Shown: positions 21,101 to 29,210, numbered from the stretch's first letter. The stretch is DNA of 46,000 bases from Symsagittifera roscoffensis (GCF_963678635.1 NW_026970986.1:1-46000); one strand, 5' to 3'. The notes: generated by a model from the letters alone, not told the origin. Made by a program: numbers and translations.

Positions 21101-23926
21101 CTTCCCTACATAGATTTGTCCAATCAGGTCTTCGTCGCATGTTATCATCGTCTTGGTATAGATGTTGATTCCATCTATGTTTAGCATAACCTCGTGTGGA
21201 CCATAAGCTTCAGTGTATCTGTTATCAACACGTACCGACTTGCTGCCCCCTCTCGTGAGTAGTGTCTTGAGCGCTCTAGAAGTAGTTTGTGGACTTATTC
21301 CACTCAAGTAGTCTGCATACACGTCAATGTGCATTAACGTCTGGTCGCTCGGCTCGCTCAAGTTTCTAGTCACCTCGTGGCCGCCCACTGTGATTATCGA
21401 CATTATTCTTGCTCCGATTTTCGATATTCCAAAGGGTTTACCTGTCACCATTTTCACGGTGTTACAATTCCCGTTCTTTGTTGAGCCCGTTCTAGCCTCT
21501 GGTACTACGTTCGTTCCGGTTAATGCTTCGTTAAAATTCTGTCTCTCGATCTCCAGCTTTAGTCGTTGCTCTATTTCCTTCGCTGCCAGATCTTGTTTCA
21601 CTTTGGCAATTGCTTCCGTCGCCGCTTTCTCATAATTTATCTCCAGAGAGCTTCCGACTGCGGATTCTAACGCACCGCTAACATGTGTAACAGCTTTCAC
21701 TGTTTTCGTTGGCAACTCGGTGTTTGGTGCCCCTAAGTTCCTAGATTCGAACTCGTTTTGTCTGTTCCGCTGATTCTGCACCGCCGCTAATGCCAACTTA
21801 TGTTTGGGGTGATTCTGGTCCTTGACCGCTTCCCAGAACAAGGGACAATCCATTCTGAAGTGCCCCTCCTGGTTACAGAAGAAGCATCGGGCGCCTATCT
21901 TGATGATTAAGCCATTATAGTACTCGTGTTCCTCCATCTGACTCATATCCTCCTCATCCGGTGCATAACCTAGGCTCTTCATGCCTTGTTTGTACGTAGT
22001 GCATTCGGCCACATGATGATCCGCTGACCCGCAGTTCGCGCATGATCTGCGCTTGTCCATGTCATCTCTAGGTTTGTACCAAGATGACCTCTGGGGTTGG
22101 CTTCCCCCTTGCGTGTTCCTGTTTTCAGAATATGAGTACTTCTTAGGTTTCATCAGCATGTATTCTCTTGATTTCTGTCTCATTTCTTCTGGGGTGGGTG
22201 CGCTGTCCTTCGACAACGTGTAGTATGTTGCTAACATTGTCCTTAAGTCATCACTTTTCACCCCATCAATGAACTTCGAGGCAATGCTGAAGTTCCGTCT
22301 GTTTGTCGACTCCTCTGGGTCACTCCTCCTTCTCAAGCTCTCGAGGTCATCTAGGAACCGATCTATTGACTCGTCGTCCCTCTGTCTCCTTTTCTCAAAT
22401 CGCATCATCGCTTGATGACCCTTCATGCCTGAGCCGAATCTGTTCAACAGTATTTCAAAGATTTTGTCCGCGGTATCGCGTTCTTCTTCTTTCTTCGCAA
22501 CCACACATTTTAATGCCGTGCCTTCTAAATTGCTGAGTATGGCTGTGCACGCTTGTCTTTCGTCACTCAAGTTGTCTTGCTCTAGATGTAGTCTCATCAC
22601 TTCCACCCAAGTGTCAATGCATCCATCGGAGTCGTCTTTGAATTCTTTTGGCTTCTTGAATGTTTTTCTTGATTTTCCCTCTCTCCTGTCGCTCGAGTCA
22701 GTGTTCCTCGTGGCGAAGGCCTCTAGAGTCCTGTTCATCATCTCCCAAGTGCTGGCCCATGTCATAGCATCCGGTCCTGTGTTGCTGTTGGCTGTTGAAT
22801 CTCCCGGGCCAGTCGTTGTATTCGACATTCCATTCTTCATTATTGTTTTCGCAGCTGTCGGTGCTATGCTTATTGCATCCCTGGTTATGGGCAACGGTGT
22901 CGATTGCCGTTTGTTCCTTTGTGGTTCTACAAAGTCAACTCTGGTGCCTTGCGTACGATCCGCTGGCGGTCTTTCTTGTGAAGTAGAACCTCTCAAGATT
23001 GCATCCAACTTCGCCTGTATTGCACACGAACTCTCGGCCTGACTCCTGCTCATTGTGTCCATTCTCCTTTCTAGGCTCCCTAATTGGCTGTTAACATCAT
23101 CATATCTGTTCTTCAAATGTTGCATGTCTGTTTTGATGTTCTTTTCTCGTTCTTCATTGGTGGCTTCTACCTTGTCTGACATTTCCTTGAGTCTCTCCTC
23201 TGTTGCCTTAGCCAGGTTGAAATAAATGTCTAGATACTCGTGCTTGTTGTATCTTATCTCCTTTCTTATCACCTCTCTGTCTTCTTCACTGTTCTTAAGT
23301 CTTTTGTCGATCTGATTTAATTTCGTCAACAAATCGCCCAGCTCAATGGTAGTCTCTTCATGGTCAGCCGTGGGTTTCTCTTCGGCCATAGCCTCTGCTT
23401 TAGCTTGTTCCTCATTCTGGCCGGTTTCTGTCGCTTTCGTGCTCACTGTACCAAATGTTCGTGCTCTTTCCGCTTTTGGCTCTTCAGTCACGTTTTCTTT
23501 CGTTTTTATTCCGAACATTATTCCCAATTTTTCCGTACAAGATGTCCTCTTTACTTGAGAGTCTTCTTTCACCGTTTCTTCGGTGTTGCCTATTGCATCT
23601 TCCGCGTCATCTATCGGTGAGAACTCTATGGGTTTCTGGTTCGGTTCCTCTGTATTGGGCATTGGAGTTGACTCTGTCGCCATCTTCCCTGTTTCATCCA
23701 CACTTTGATCGGGTGTCTCTAGATCAATCTCGATGGTGGGTTCTACTCTCTCCCCTTCCGTGCCCTCTTTCGCCCTGTTCTCCGCTGTACTCCTTGTGCT
23801 GACCATGTTAACTGAAAAGTTCTTCTTTGTTATCTTCGGACCCATTGGTGTTGCTTTGCGTAGCGACGAATTATACTTTGCTTCGGTGGATCTTTTTTCA
23901 GCTACCGGTACCCTGCTCCGCCTCAT
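15125..23926 (-). CDS. gag-pol: ORF1: Ty3/gypsy Gag-Pol polyprotein with C-terminal macro-like extension
   Basis: One frame of 2933 codons with no stop or shift between Gag and Pol; the ATG at 23926 has A at -3. Domains in order: acidic N-terminus with coiled coil (about 190-330); Gag core (about 435-545, DTWVEVMRLHL); two CCHC knuckles starting at Cys629 and Cys681; protease with LLDTGA (Asp988); reverse transcriptase with YVDD at 1474-1477; RNase H starting at DTDAS (1622-1626). After about 370 residues of charged linker comes the integrase: zinc site His2164, His2169, Cys2199, Cys2202, then Asp2230, Asp2289, Glu2325 with the canonical 35-residue D-E spacing. An SH3-like integrase tail lies at about 2446-2497. 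After another acidic linker, the last 140 residues resemble a macro domain. All expected catalytic residues are present, so the enzymes look functional. The protein is about twice the usual length. It makes the particle, DNA copy and integration. Confidence 0.95.
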   Translation of the reverse strand: MRRSRVPVAEKRSTEAKYNSSLRKATPMGPKITKKNFSVNMVSTRSTAENRAKEGTEGERVEPTIEIDLETPDQSVDETGKMATESTPMPNTEEPNQKPIEFSPIDDAEDAIGNTEETVKEDSQVKRTSCTEKLGIMFGIKTKENVTEEPKAERARTFGTVSTKATETGQNEEQAKAEAMAEEKPTADHEETTIELGDLLTKLNQIDKRLKNSEEDREVIRKEIRYNKHEYLDIYFNLAKATEERLKEMSDKVEATNEEREKNIKTDMQHLKNRYDDVNSQLGSLERRMDTMSRSQAESSCAIQAKLDAILRGSTSQERPPADRTQGTRVDFVEPQRNKRQSTPLPITRDAISIAPTAAKTIMKNGMSNTTTGPGDSTANSNTGPDAMTWASTWEMMNRTLEAFATRNTDSSDRREGKSRKTFKKPKEFKDDSDGCIDTWVEVMRLHLEQDNLSDERQACTAILSNLEGTALKCVVAKKEEERDTADKIFEILLNRFGSGMKGHQAMMRFEKRRQRDDESIDRFLDDLESLRRRSDPEESTNRRNFSIASKFIDGVKSDDLRTMLATYYTLSKDSAPTPEEMRQKSREYMLMKPKKYSYSENRNTQGGSQPQRSSWYKPRDDMDKRRSCANCGSADHHVAECTTYKQGMKSLGYAPDEEDMSQMEEHEYYNGLIIKIGARCFFCNQEGHFRMDCPLFWEAVKDQNHPKHKLALAAVQNQRNRQNEFESRNLGAPNTELPTKTVKAVTHVSGALESAVGSSLEINYEKAATEAIAKVKQDLAAKEIEQRLKLEIERQNFNEALTGTNVVPEARTGSTKNGNCNTVKMVTGKPFGISKIGARIMSIITVGGHEVTRNLSEPSDQTLMHIDVYADYLSGISPQTTSRALKTLLTRGGSKSVRVDNRYTEAYGPHEVMLNIDGINIYTKTMITCDEDLIGQIYVGKEELKVRSIGHCAMLEEDAMHIGTEADVTGHVLDISGKKTQLRGLLDTGAVLSVIPIETWERMGFNKDDLIDSRIRLSAANKGALRVLGRTPIIALKLGERNLWMSFIVVENLDESDQFILGRDFIRNFDVTIDLNNAMFRIRNPDRKYAIKPVNLIMANENKAPVFLSRRVRLKANEAAIVSLRMKNYNELSDNKQVCIVPNPNSQSAAVLGRSFSITKSGLCVSVLLNTLDIPITIQRGRKLGYALPVKTRYETIENLKQNEVVDCPNHRDKICILRRLQKIKYSSGLIKSLKSETDDGLSSCSNFPERPTLDEMQTDKPVLPEIEHLRGKLKDEQLEAIKDVLERNEEVFSRHKADIGCCNFVEHEIELEENAVPHREGARRMTPHKSDACRKEIETLLEYDMIEPSKSPWACGVVMAKKKGDQLRFCCDFRYLNSVTVKDAYPIPRIDESLSKLGDAKFFTTLDFGSAFWQVPLRKQDRDKTGFACELGLFQWKRMPFGLCNATATFQRLMAHALIGVTKKYGNLVMCYVDDVVIATPTLEDHIERLDEVFACMKRSGLKCKPSKCEILKDSIKYLGRMVDKHGIRPDPDAVEAVLTWKSPKTEHQLMSFLGFANYYREFIKGYADKVYPMQQLMRHKGKKFMWNNAAEESFQRIKKELCEAPVLGMPTEKGMYVLDTDASVVAISGILHQEQEWNGKTVLRPIAYGSKVLSDTEMKYGAPKAEMFAVVTFVEKHRAYLGSEPFKLRVDNRALSWLKTYSMDQSYIGRWIVRLDGYNMIIEHRTRDKHQNADSLSKKTEFYERQEQREADRPEIKDGFSFMDKETYDSLPLTRWLDKSGKPIEDHPELPKESLEKTILKKSRGIPVGIMLKSKIVRETLKAKGYDLTQVEEGTVQIDEDLMRLLEKLSDDKPVIQGKSQEAPELTILRREKTVNNTDVSKGITTDSKEVVRSLVEKIPEKILEQTKVRDKKVTFREEIEHLGLDQESGEWSRFMEEDETGEGKLSGERKEWDEDSDESSEDQDSLCMILAEEKMRQHDRELQTDPSSGTYNLEMQEVRGGEELEKIAVSRKPLRELSCNSNVRTNLVPEDDMKIMKRIICVKLSDDIHNPGEMNGQIMALKEHVKARYRLSDLIRAQKNDKMTSNLSKWIHSGVKEKGELDEDSYKILSQFYKEKRDLLYHTAEGVVACKRRDEEKILHKHNLIILPQLYQTEVLFRSHDQMGHQGIDKVQQRILHRFDWPGMRKACERWVNACLACLQVKDPRKMKFPLKSVESSEFNEVVQIDHQKICMTESGYNQILVIIDHFTKLAEAVPCQTASAEETCDHLITHWISRYGCPMTFQSDNGKAFVGDLTKELMKRSHIAQAHSTTYHPQTNGLVERQNRTLVNMLRVYCSRYMTDWDKYLPQVLGAYNSTQHSTTGISPFMMLTGRERAMPLTFFYPEYEGKRTSPQAYVKEAIKRQQELNELCRRNTAQAQTRQRKKYDEKILRAKPYEVGQYVWVFQNVIPPKGTKKLLKKWRGPFMITEVHQQGRFYRLSTGRAAHYENLKPHVPSPEDWCLPKDMEGLDYLVVEPACEVNEKGTREKNDGNENLSLDDNEKIEVESDAGSFVEEDWNDPEQNEVPKWMEPDRPTPPETRTGNRKRTGMRYNRYGDDFLIDKIQPEKLSDELLGVGELEAGEEWQVIDDGGHYPQDDYSTPEVETDLEQGEIERRENTNLRILEWMRDVKDEGHEGQSMQQVDVSAAKYMKTAEPLFGWTATDRPLDIPKDNSDPTTSTGTSINIFVRGVGVGLTHTENSMIKKLKEVRETSGLELEEEEPEPTIGRNFKTKFEIPNEYSENIMITDSDFILSNRTSAICITADMSFKSRLEADFKREYQNVEFLFRQRPGLGGMAALPPSVAQVPGKYLCFLVTRVNDRNTIDPEHVILALTRLRDFMIERGILEVSVPVYDPNRGKLSSRELYAILHVVFAETEIVVHLHKKYYLSIA

Positions 23927-24231
23927 TATTTACAATTGTTATTTTTTACAATATTATTATCTACAAAAATTCTATTCTAGGGTTTAAAAACTCCAAGGAA
24001 AAAGAAATTAATAATTCGCTAAAAACAATTTTTCTTGAACTCTTGTAAGCTCTTTCGTGTTAGGTTAGGATAGGGAACGTGTTGAACGTGTTGTTATACT
24101 TGGTGCTTCAACCTAACCTATTACTTTTGTAGTACCCCCTTCCTAATGCTGTTCCAAGACTTTCTCTGTACCGTCCCAAGACCGTTCAGCGTTGTCCCAG
24201 TACTTCTCGTTGGTACCTTTAGACCAGCGTA

Positions 24232-24815
24232 CCAAGACCAATGGCCCAAGACTAACGTCCCAAGACCAACGTCCCAAGACTAACGTCCCAAGACCAACGT
24301 CCCAAGACTAACGTCCCAAGATCAATGTCCCAAGACTAACGTCCCAAGACCAATGGCCCAAGACTAATGTCCCAAGACTAACGTCCCAAGACCAATGGCC
24401 CAAGACCAATGTCCCAAGACTAACGTCCCAAGACCAATGGCCCAAGACTAATGTCCCAAGACCAATGGCCCAAGACCAACGTCCCAAGACTAATGGCCCA
24501 AGACCAACGTCCCAAGACTAACGTCCCAAGACCAATGGCCCAAGACCAATGTCCCAAGACTAACGTCCCAAGACCAATGGCCCAAGACTAATGTCCCAAG
24601 ACTAACGTCCCAAGACCAATGTCCCAAGACCAATGTCCCAAGACCAATGTCCCAAGACCAATGTCCCAAGACCAATGTCCCAAGACTAACGTCCCAAGAC
24701 CAATGGCCCAAGACCAATGTCCCAAGACTAACGTCCCAAGACCAATGGCCCAAGACTAATGTCCCAAGACTAACGTCCCAAGACCAATGTCCCAAGACCA
24801 ATGTCCCAAGACCGC
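24232..24815. repeat. 14-bp minisatellite in the leader, about 40 copies
   Basis: The plus-strand unit is CCCAAGACCAACGT, with variants ACTAA for ACCAA and TGGC or TGTC for CGTC at the joint. The period is 14 bp. Degenerate copies extend from about 24160 and to about 24940 at the edges. The array is open in several frames on both strands simply because of its composition, with a 14-residue protein period over three units. Confidence 0.93.
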
Positions 24816-26346
24816 TTCGTACCAAGACTGCTCTGGTCCAAGACTGCCCCAAAGTTGCACTGTCCCAAGACTGTGTTGCTTCAAGACTGTCCCCAGACTG
24901 CAATGTCCCTAGACTAGTTCGGTACTGTCCCAAGACTCGTTACTGAGTGTCTGGATATAGGATTTCTTTCTTCTTCGTTGTAGGGACTCCTTGGTTGTCT
25001 GTACCTTGTACCACCACTCAAGCTCTAGTGAAAATTTTCCCAAAAACCCTCTCTTGGTTGCCAAATCTGGCCCCCCTTTTTTAGTTACCTCTTTTTGAAT
25101 GTTCCCAGCAATTGGGAGCCACAACTTGTGTGCAGGTATCTTGTGATCACCTGTTTGTATTAAAAACCAATCGCAAATCTTCCCCAAAACGCAACAATGT
25201 CTATAGAAAAAATAAAATTCTGTACCGAAAAAATAACAAAACAGAGTAATCGACCCACCTAAAATTCAAAGGAGACAAATGTCAACCTTCTTTCAAAAAA
25301 AAAAATGTCTGGTACCTAATTGCCACGCGTTTTCCTCCCCCCACTAGTTGTCTTATGAGGTGTCACGAAAACTGTCTATATCCGTTCCCCCCTACCGATC
25401 CAACCAGCGTACCAATCTTAACTCGAGATAAGTTTTGGATGTCCACCTATTGTTACCACGCGTGTTGATGGCTAATGTAACTAAATCAACGATGTCGATT
25501 AACTAGTTACTCTAATTCCCCCCTTTTTACAATTTACAACCGCCAACCTCTAACCTAACCAGTCCCCCTGCTAACCTCCCCCCTGTTTAGCCCCCCTCTT
25601 ATGCCGAAAAATCCCTTAAGCGCCGGGTGCTAAACCTCTCTTGAGAAAACCGTAGACCTGTTTCCAGGTCTGCTTGAGTAAAAACTGCCTCAAAACAATG
25701 GGACTCCGCTTATCCAATTTTACACTTATTTACTATAATGTAATGTGGATTCTAACGATACCCGTTGTCCGACTTGAGAACACCCCTATGCGTCCTCTTG
25801 TAGTGGCCCTGTGCTGGTTGTCTCTGTTCTGCCTTTGACAGCAGACCCACTTTCCCACTCGACTGGTCACCTCTTCCAATCAAGTCTCCTAGTGGTCCGG
25901 TTGTGTCGCAATCTATCTAAAAACCCTTAACAACGCCCCCCACTCGGGCACCCTACCAAGGTCACTGGTTTAAATTGCTAGATTGATCGAAACGATCGGT
26001 CTTGTAAAACAGTATGTGTATACTATTTAATTGATACAAAGGTTCGATCCAACTAATTTGGTATCAAAGTCACTGTCTTTTTTCGTTTTATAGTTTTTGT
26101 TCCTATTTGTTTTCCTTTTTTGCTCGTGTTTTTGTCCCCCTAGTTGCCCCCCTTTACTCGGTTAGCTAAGCCTCGTTCGGAGAGCGTACCAGGAAGTTTT
26201 CTTGAGTTTTCTTAAAAAGCTATCACGGTACAACCGGAAGGTTTACACGTTCCCGCTGAACCGTACCACCGGTACTCTAGAATGGGCATGTAGCCCGGAG
26301 CTGTGTCAAGTGGGTTCGACTCCGTAGTCATGATGTCGTAAAAACA

Positions 26347-26359
26347 CCCAGGAGCGCCA
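26347..26359 (-). promoter_or_regulatory. Candidate tRNA primer-binding site
   Basis: The coding strand reads TGGCGCTCCTGGG starting 11 bases inside the 5' LTR. It starts with TGG, as expected for pairing to a tRNA CCA end. Eleven bases is further from the LTR than usual, and I cannot name the tRNA, so this is a weak call. Confidence 0.35.
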
Positions 26360-26370
26360 TGAAAACACTA

Positions 26371-27257
26371 TGTAACAGTCGCCTACTTTAGTCACATATG
26401 AGGCTTAAGAAAAATAGGCCCTATAACCATTGGCTCAAGAGTCAGGGACACTATCTCTTGTGTTTTTCCGCCTCAAGAACGGTCGGAGCCAATTCGGTTC
26501 GCTTGCGACATGAGACTGGAACCCATTACAGCTTAAAGGCCACTACCAAAATACCCCCCCACTCTAGAAATAAAAACGTCCCCATACTTAGGTCTCGGGA
26601 TACCCAAAATACATGAACGCCGTTAAAAACCGGGTCGGAACAATCCGCTTAGTTACTTTTTATTGGACAGTGGAACTTTGATCCATTTCAGATGGATCAA
26701 CCTAAAACTCGCCTTATCTCAACATAACTATCATAAAATGCACTCGAGAAATTTAAATTGGAACTTACATATCGACGCACTTGAGTATGAGGAGTAAGTT
26801 AAAGATGAGCAGCTTGAGAATTAACTAATATAACTAAATAAGTTTTAAGGCCAATTAGTTTCAATAACAAAAGTAAGTTCTGTCTCAAGAATTGAAGTTT
26901 TCGTTTGGACCATTAGGACACTCGAGTAGTCCTCTATTCCATTGAAGGTCCACACTATTCCATTCGAATAGTGATCCTTCCTCAAGTCAATGTTGTTTTC
27001 TCCTGTTTTCGGGATAAGACAGCTCTACTCTCTTGATATTTCGTATCGAGAAATTGCGAACAGCAATTTCCTGCCTTTTTCTTGAGTAGTTTCCCGCAAT
27101 TGTTAATTCGGGTGTTCTGATTTCTGACTTTTTCATTTTCAGTTGGTTCGAGAAAATTGAGCATGACATGCTCAATTCGAATTTTGCAAAATTAAAATTT
27201 CACTCCAAAATTGCGTATTTCTCAAGGTCAAACCCCTAGACATGACCGACTGGCACA
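26371..27257 (-). repeat. 5' LTR of the giant element
   Basis: It is the right copy of the direct repeat, offset by 21911 bp from the left copy and differing at one position by eye (26869). Being upstream on the coding strand, it should hold the promoter; I could not place a convincing TATA box. The same AATAAA (26659-26664) and palindrome (27156-27176) recur here. Confidence 0.93.
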
Positions 27258-27515
27258 TGGTTTCGAGAATATGTTCCCTCGCTGAATAAGCGTGTCAAGT
27301 GGCACACTCATTCTGACTTCACTCTTAAAACAGGCGATCTCGTGTGGGTGATTGAGCCCGATAGTCCCCGTGGGTACTACCCTCTCGCCCGAATCGTCAA
27401 GTTAACTACGGACAGGACGGTTGCGCCCAATCCGCCCTTGTCAGGACCGCAACCCGTGAAGTCACGCGGCCGACCGTTAAGCTCGCTCCGGTTCTTCCCT
27501 CTTCAGGGGGGAGGA
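27258..27515 (+). pseudogene. pol: BEL/Pao pol, integrase C-terminal remainder
   Basis: This is the other side of the split BEL integrase. It resumes in the frame interrupted at 4459, beginning with the duplicated TGG codon and reading FREYVPSLNKRVKW, then TGDLVWVIEP. That is the usual BEL integrase C-terminal block with its GD-V-V core. A frameshift occurs near 27402, after which a second frame reads VRPTVKLAP-like sequence. It ends in a glycine-rich GGGRML tail just before the LTR, as is usual for BEL pol. Confidence 0.82.
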
Positions 27516-27608
27516 TGTTGCAATGTAAAACAAGAGTATAGATGCATATAAAATCAGCACAGTTGGCCAAGCGGACTAAGACAAAGTAACAGTCGACGTA
27601 GTTTTACC
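27516..27608 (+). repeat. Start of BEL/Pao 3' LTR with tRNA-like segment
   Basis: It begins TGTTGCAATG immediately after the BEL pol end, where the 3' LTR should start. It contains GCATATAAAA (TATA-like) and then GTTGGCCAAGCGGAC, which matches a tRNA A-box. The same run of about 93 bp recurs at 28423 with small differences. The LTR right end is not identified. Confidence 0.6.
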
Positions 27609-28422
27609 CGCACCGAGTGCCCATGGATCATAATCGATTATATTGTCATAATATGGTCAGCAAATAATAATAAAATAATAATCATAATAAAATGACAAAA
27701 TAATCGATTATAATCCATTAAAAATGGCTTATAATCCTAAATTTTTTTATCCCAATAAAATCCATTATAATCGATTATGATCCACTATAATGGATTTTTT
27801 CGAGAGGTTTAACGTGAAATTTACTATTTTTTTCAGAATTATCTCATTTTCTGTTTAGGGCACTTTCTACATATTATGCTTCACAAAATGTTACATTGAT
27901 ACATTTTACCCCCTCCCCCAAGTTTATTCCCCCAGTTCATCCCCCCTTCACCCTTTTAAACCCCCGTCATATCTAATTTTAAAAGATAAATAAGTGTTGT
28001 CCCTATTTTGCAATTCATCTCAGTTTACACCCTTTTTTCCCCCTTCCCGTTTACCCCCTTCCTGCCACATTATAGTTTTTAAAATTTAAATTTTTGTCTC
28101 TAATTTTTCAATTAATCTCAGTTTACCCCCTTTACTTTATACTCCTCCCGGCCAGTAAACACAATCGTCATTTTGCCCCACCTTATGGTTGAACAGGGGG
28201 TGCGGATTATTGATTGAATTTATTGGTAGACTTTGGACGAGGGGGGATAATGACTGTCACAGCCCCAATTTACCCTCCAGCCCTCAGTTTACCTACCCTC
28301 CCAGCTCCCCTCCCCCATTTTACTCTCTTCCGCCACATTATAAATTTTAAAATTTAAATATCTTTTGTCTCTAACTTTTCAATTCATCCCCACCGTTTAC
28401 CCTCATCCTGGCGGTCTACCAC
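27609..28422. other. AT-rich repeat DNA with ATAATCGATTAT palindromes
   Basis: No gene is seen. 27625-27800 is rich in ATAATCGATTAT-type palindromes. From about 27840 to 28320 the sequence resembles the boundary region at 33330-33630, including TTTATTGGTAGACTTTGG and the following G-rich run, so it is a third, truncated and diverged member of the 3-kb repeat family. Confidence 0.5.
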
Positions 28423-28545
28423 TGTTGCAATGTAAAACAAGGGTATAGATGCATATAAAATAAGGACAGTTGGCCAAGCGGACTAAGACAAAGTAACGTT
28501 ACATCACAGTCGACGTAGGTTCGAGTACCCCACCTGCCCATGTAA
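28423..28545 (+). repeat. Second copy of BEL LTR start with tRNA-like sequence
   Basis: TGTTGCAATG again opens the copy. From 28464 to about 28541 the sequence resembles a tRNA of the Leu/Ser type: an A-box-like GTTGGCCAAGCGG and a B-box-like GGTTCGAGTAC (28518-28528, one mismatch to consensus). The two ends pair at about five of seven acceptor positions. It could be a decayed tRNA gene, a SINE head or an LTR with tRNA-derived sequence. No intact anticodon arm is evident. Confidence 0.5.
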
Positions 28546-28858
28546 TAATATACTAAAAACGGGGGTTACATCCTATTTTAACTGTTTTTTGGTTCTAATT
28601 TGGTTCAGCCTTGATTAAGACTGACCGCCAAAAAAGAGCAATTTGTCTCAAGGACATTACCGACCGGTTCTTGTGGCTAGCTTGCGCCAAATGATCTTAA
28701 AAAACGTGTTGTACCAAAACAAGTTGATTTTGTGATCTTGATTATGCAAACCGTTTACATTGCTTATTTCTTGTTATGTGTGTTTACCGAAAAATACTCA
28801 TAGTTAAATTTGTTTATACAGTTTTTTCAGATTGAGCGCATATTTTGGCGCCCCACAA
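28546..28858. other. Unassigned noncoding DNA
   Basis: I see no gene or clear repeat. The end (about 28846-28856) reads TTTTGGCGCCCCACA, which resembles a primer-binding site, but no matching LTR was found on either side. Confidence 0.4.
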
Positions 28859-29210
28859 GGGACCTTCTTCAAGTCACACCTCAATTGCTAGTCTCGAAGC
28901 AGTATTCGACGCAATATTCGGGACCTTCTTCAAGTCACACCTCAATTGCCAGTCTCGAAGCAGTATTCGACGCAATATTCGGGACCTTCTTCAAGTCACA
29001 CCTCAATTGCCAGTCTCGAAGCAGTATTCGACGCAATATTCGGGACCTTCTTCAAGTCACACCTCAATTGCCAGTCTCGAAGCAGTATTCGACGCAATAT
29101 TCGGGACCTTCATCAAGTCACAGCTCAATCCACGTTTGGTGGGCGTGCTGCTAGTCTCAAAAGCAGCTCGGCGCAATATCCAAAGCGGACTCAAAGCAGT
29201 ATTCGGAACC
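28859..29210. repeat. 61-bp tandem array, four good copies plus degenerate tail
   Basis: Units start GACCTTCTTCAAGTCACACC at 28861, 28922, 28983 and 29044, with a diverged fifth at 29105 and a broken further copy to about 29210. As 61 is not a multiple of three, the array is open in every frame but does not look protein-coding. Confidence 0.93.

Larger units (their letters stand above)
23927..26370 (-). other. Leader of the giant element (5' LTR to ORF1)
   Basis: About 2.4 kb without a supported gene. It contains a candidate primer-binding site beside the LTR, C-rich and T-rich stretches (about 25300-26170), the 14-bp minisatellite (24232-24815), and at least five CTCAAG/CTTGAG hexamers. A leader this long could hold packaging or translation signals, but none is identifiable by eye. 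A sequence GGTTCGACTCC at 26313-26323 matches the Pol III B-box, but no A-box is properly spaced. Confidence 0.7.
4460..27257 (-). mobile_element. Giant Ty3/gypsy-type LTR retrotransposon, about 22.8 kb
   Basis: Two 887-bp direct repeats, 4460-5346 and 26371-27257, are identical by eye apart from one base (G at 4958, A at 26869). On the coding (minus) strand they begin TGTGCC and end GTTACA, the standard TG/CA LTR ends. Layout in coding direction: 5' LTR 27257-26371, leader with candidate primer-binding site and minisatellite, ORF1 Gag-Pol 23926-15125, spacer with a 20-bp array, ORF2 14630-5787, a 440-bp 3' region, and 3' LTR 5346-4460. The triplet TGG flanks both sides (4457-4459 and 27258-27260); removing the element and one TGG restores an unbroken reading frame in the BEL integrase. 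Both ORFs are intact. Near-identical LTRs and open ORFs suggest recent insertion. The size far exceeds the usual 5-10 kb of Ty3 elements. Confidence 0.93.

Noticed and set aside
24058-24120. Telomere-like TTAGG repeats
   Set aside because: Only two units on each strand, forming a small inverted repeat; no array.
24490-24946. Repetitive open frames on both strands within the minisatellite
   Set aside because: A 14-bp repeat without stops is open in several frames by composition; no sign of coding.
26290-26359. A tRNA gene formed by the B-box GGTTCGACTCC and the nearby CCCAGGAGCGCCA
   Set aside because: The spacing between A-box-like, B-box and 3' end does not fit a tRNA and the T-stem does not pair.
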